This document shows, in pieces, positions 31,166 through 33,449 of a DNA stretch of 33,449 bases. Position 1 is the first letter of the stretch. The number at the start of each line of letters is the position of its first letter. The notes beneath the pieces were generated by a model, which worked only from the letters and a program-made list of their open reading frames with translations, ran no database searches and had not been told where the DNA came from. Origin of the DNA: Bacteroidota bacterium (GTDB lineage Bacteria; Bacteroidota; Bacteroidia; Palsa-948); assembly GCA_016213435.1 (NCBI GenBank), contig JACRAL010000142.1, forward strand, positions 1 to 33,449, given 5' to 3'. Made by a program: the position numbers and the translations under genes.

Positions 31166-32962
31166 TTAATCTAATTTCAGTACCGCCACAAACGCACTTT
31201 GTGGAATTTCCACATTGCCGATCTGTTTCATTTTCTTTTTCCCTTCCTTTTGTTTTTCCAGAAGCTTACGCTTACGGGAAATATCCCCGCCATAACATTT
31301 TGCAGTGACATCTTTTCTCATAGCGGAAATTGTTTCGCGCGCAACAATTTTTGCACCGATAGCAGCTTGTATCGCAATCTGAAATTGCTGTTTAGGGATT
31401 AACTCTTTTAATTTTTCGCAGATCTTTCTGCCGAATTCGTGAGCGCGTGCCCGGTGTATGAGCGCAGAAAGCGCATCCACCTGATCACCATTCACCAGAA
31501 TATCAAGCTTCACCAAATCTGATTCTCGAAAATCAAAAGCATGGTAATCGAAGGATGCATATCCTTTAGAAATGCTTTTCAGCTTATCGTAAAAATCAAA
31601 TATCACTTCGCCCAGCGGAAGTTCAAAGGTAAGTTCCACTCTATCGGTAGTAAGATAAACTTGATTCTTGAAAATGCCACGTTTGTCCATGCAAAGATTC
31701 ATGATACTGCCAACAAACTCAGCTTTTGTAATTATGTTTGCAAGTATGATTGGCTCTTCCACTTTTTGCATTCTCGTTGGATCAGGCATTTCTGAAGGAT
31801 TGTTCATCACTTTCATTTCACCTTTTGTATCGAACACGCGATAACTTACGTTCGGCACGGTGGTGATCACGTTCATATTAAATTCACGATCCAATCTTTC
31901 CTGAATAATTTCCATGTGAAGCAATCCCAAAAATCCGCAGCGGAAACCGAATCCGAGAGCGGCAGAAGATTCCGGTTCCCAAGTTAACGAAGCATCGTTA
32001 AGCTGTAATTTTTCCATCGCCTCGCGTAGCTCTGCAAAATCATCGGTGCTTACAGGATAAATTCCTGCGAACACCATCGGTTTCACATCTTCAAAACCCT
32101 GGATGCGTTCCGCAGGATTTGACACCAGCGTAATGGTATCGCCTACTTTTACCTCGCTTGCTTTTTTAATTCCTGAAATAATATATCCTACGTTTCCTGT
32201 CTCCACAATATCTCTCGGAGATTGTTTCATTTTCAGAATTCCGATCTCATCTGCATTGTATTCATTGCCCGTTGCCAGAAATTTTATTTTGTCTCCTTTT
32301 TTTAATTCTCCATTGAAAATACGGAAGTATGCAACAATCCCTCTGAACGAATTGAACATGGAATCGAAAATGAGCGCTTGCAAAGGTTGTTTGGAATCTC
32401 CTTTTGGTGCAGGAATTTTTTCTATGATTGCAGCAAGAACTTCATCCATGCCCATTCCGGTTTTTCCGCTGGCTTTCAGAATGTCTTCACGTTTACAGCC
32501 AATGATGTCCACCATCTGGTCAGAAACCTCATCCGGCTTTGCCGCCTCCATATCGCATTTGTTCAGCACCGGAATAATTTCCAGGTTGTTATTCAGTGCG
32601 AGATAAAGATTTGAAATGGTTTGCGCCTGAATTCCCTGCGATGCGTCCACCAAAAGCAAAGCTCCTTCACAGGCGGCAATGGCGCGTGAAACTTCATAGG
32701 AAAAATCTACGTGACCAGGAGTATCAATCAGGTTGAGATAATATTTCTCTCCCTTGTACATGTACTCCATCTGAATCGCGTGGCTCTTGATAGTGATTCC
32801 GCGTTCGCGTTCAATGTCCATGTCGTCCAGTACCTGCGCCATCATATCGCGCTTAAGAACAGTTTGAGTGATTTCGAGCAAACGATCAGCCAGCGTGCTC
32901 TTGCCGTGATCGATGTGTGCAATAATACAGAAGTTGCGGATGTTTTTTAATGCAATGGACAT
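31166..32962 (-). CDS. lepA: Elongation factor 4 (LepA), ribosomal back-translocase GTPase
   Basis: 598 residues, standard length. G1 AHIDHGKST (15-23), switch [10 protein letters not shown] and G4 NKCD are intact. The EF4 signatures [14 protein letters not shown] and the C-terminal [25 protein letters not shown] are present, ending AFVAVLKLD. It binds the ribosome and promotes back-translocation or remodelling under stress. A TACCTTCG box lies about 68 nt upstream. Confidence 0.98.
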   Translation of the reverse strand: MSIALKNIRNFCIIAHIDHGKSTLADRLLEITQTVLKRDMMAQVLDDMDIERERGITIKSHAIQMEYMYKGEKYYLNLIDTPGHVDFSYEVSRAIAACEGALLLVDASQGIQAQTISNLYLALNNNLEIIPVLNKCDMEAAKPDEVSDQMVDIIGCKREDILKASGKTGMGMDEVLAAIIEKIPAPKGDSKQPLQALIFDSMFNSFRGIVAYFRIFNGELKKGDKIKFLATGNEYNADEIGILKMKQSPRDIVETGNVGYIISGIKKASEVKVGDTITLVSNPAERIQGFEDVKPMVFAGIYPVSTDDFAELREAMEKLQLNDASLTWEPESSAALGFGFRCGFLGLLHMEIIQERLDREFNMNVITTVPNVSYRVFDTKGEMKVMNNPSEMPDPTRMQKVEEPIILANIITKAEFVGSIMNLCMDKRGIFKNQVYLTTDRVELTFELPLGEVIFDFYDKLKSISKGYASFDYHAFDFRESDLVKLDILVNGDQVDALSALIHRARAHEFGRKICEKLKELIPKQQFQIAIQAAIGAKIVARETISAMRKDVTAKCYGGDISRKRKLLEKQKEGKKKMKQIGNVEIPQSAFVAVLKLD

Positions 32963-33029
32963 ATTGAAGACAAAAAATTAAAGTATAAATACCTGAAATC
33001 CCGATAACGCAGTTCATCGGGAAGGGGTG

Positions 33030-33037
33030 CGAAGGTA
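33030..33037 (-). promoter_or_regulatory. Candidate -7 box for lepA (TACCTTCG)
   Basis: Minus-strand TACCTTCGCA about 68 nt before the lepA ATG. Downstream of it is a palindrome TCCCGAT...ATCGGGA (about 32998-33021) in the leader. No -33 TTTG seen. Confidence 0.35.
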
Positions 33038-33142
33038 ACTAAAAAGAAGAATGGAGGAAATGCGTTTAAGGTATTGTTGCTGAGTGTACAATACTTTAAA
33101 AATTCAATAGAAATTTTTACATGCAGTTTCCGTTTTTGAAAC

Positions 33143-33304
33143 TTATTTTTTCTTAATACTCTTTGAAGCAATAAAGGCAAATAGTCCCTGAACTAATCCT
33201 GAAACAATTCCGATAACAGGTCCCATCATTAACATCATCAGTCGTGGATGTTCAGGCATAGGCATCTTTGCAGTTGATGCCCACATTTCAGGATTAAGCT
33301 GCAT
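33143..33304 (-). CDS. Small membrane protein, possibly truncated by a repeat
   Basis: 53 residues from ATG (MQLNPEMWASTAKMPMPEHP). One strong membrane segment LMMLMMGPVIGIVSGLVQGL extends to FAFIASK, with a basic tail SIKKK. The track start (TTG at 33346) would add residues encoded by the REP-like hairpin. I suspect the native N-terminus was lost when the repeat or the neighbouring element arrived, since the protein looks like the C-terminal part of a longer small membrane protein. No family named. Confidence 0.5.
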   Translation of the reverse strand: MQLNPEMWASTAKMPMPEHPRLMMLMMGPVIGIVSGLVQGLFAFIASKSIKKK

Positions 33305-33319
33305 ATAGGGAATGAATGA

Positions 33320-33340
33320 CCCCGCAGCAGAGCTGCGAGG
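33320..33340. repeat. REP-like hairpin, right copy
   Basis: Identical to the 21-mer at 104-124 (CCCCGCAGCAGAGCTGCGAG plus G). It lies between the small membrane protein and a partial ORF at the window edge that may be a transposase. Confidence 0.8.
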
Positions 33341-33361
33341 TATCAATACAAATACATTATA

Positions 33362-33448
33362 CTAAAATAGACGCAATTGATTCTTATGAAAATTTTTGTA
33401 CGTCCCCTTATCAGTCCCTTGCTCATGAATATATCGTTGAATCACTTC
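33362..33448 (-). CDS. Partial ORF at right edge, possible transposase C-terminus
   Basis: The last 28 codons of an ORF entering from the right: EVIQRYIHEQGTDKGTYKNF, then HKNQLRLF-stop. The pattern of a helix with YIxEQG and a terminal QLxLF is reminiscent of IS200/REP-associated Y1 transposase tails, but this is recollection and too short to prove. The REP-like hairpin 22 nt beyond its stop fits such a pairing. Confidence 0.35.
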   Translation of the reverse strand, partial: EVIQRYIHEQGTDKGTYKNFHKNQLRLF

Positions 33449-33449
33449 C

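Noticed and set aside
31199-32950. Plus-strand ORFs up to 167 aa inside lepA
   Set aside because: Antisense shadows of lepA.
33305-33346. TTG start for the small membrane protein
   Set aside because: The extra residues are translated from the REP-like hairpin, and an ATG is available at 33304.

Overview
The window reads as a chromosomal segment of an AT-rich Bacteroidota bacterium, probably uncultured. Evidence: type IX secretion (T9SS) proteins, a PorV-type barrel protein overlapping a C25-protease PorU-type protein, a fused alpha/beta 2-oxoacid dehydrogenase E1, several TAnnTT(T/C)G promoter boxes in place of E. coli-like promoters, no Shine-Dalgarno motifs at the starts I checked, and many GC-rich palindromic repeats between genes. 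I see no rRNA, tRNA or CRISPR array.

Layout. 1-498: gene-free, with palindromes. 499-7852: M16 peptidase, tadA (minus), aspS, glmS. 8104-13650: fused E1, SRPBCC protein, kynU (all minus), then hemL (plus). 13679-23172: minus-strand T9SS block made of a seven-bladed RCC1 cargo protein, a PorV-like protein and a 1727-aa C25 PorU-like protein that overlaps it by 4 bp. 23181-25463: accessory patch of small or unfamiliar minus-strand ORFs, including a 21-bp/heptad repeat tract. 25714-28911: a helical hypothetical protein and a polytopic membrane protein. 28986-31060: pssA, purS and a D-glucuronyl C5-epimerase-like membrane protein. 31166-33448: lepA, a small membrane protein next to a REP-like hairpin, and a partial ORF that may be a transposase tail.

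The most interesting signal is that several families of palindromic repeats lie inside or at the ends of coding genes, and copies in unrelated genes share a reading frame. A 51-nt element encodes near-identical 17-aa peptides in HemL and in the N-terminus of the PorU-like protein (43/51 nt, 13/17 aa, no gaps by hand alignment). A C-rich hairpin family encodes PxPSxKGEG-like inserts in AspRS and E1 and part of a 65-aa ORF. Another family supplies the last codons and stop (...PS-stop) of both tadA and the C5-epimerase gene. A fourth supplies the C-terminus and stop of kynU. This resembles the Rickettsia palindromic element phenomenon, here in Bacteroidota. The second notable signal is the tract of exactly 21-bp-spaced G5 runs that reads as GGERLNF-like heptads.

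The housekeeping genes cover tRNA charging and modification, amino-sugar synthesis, haem precursor synthesis, tryptophan catabolism, oxoacid oxidation, phospholipid and purine synthesis, and translation. The T9SS block and the 23-25 kb patch are the accessory part.
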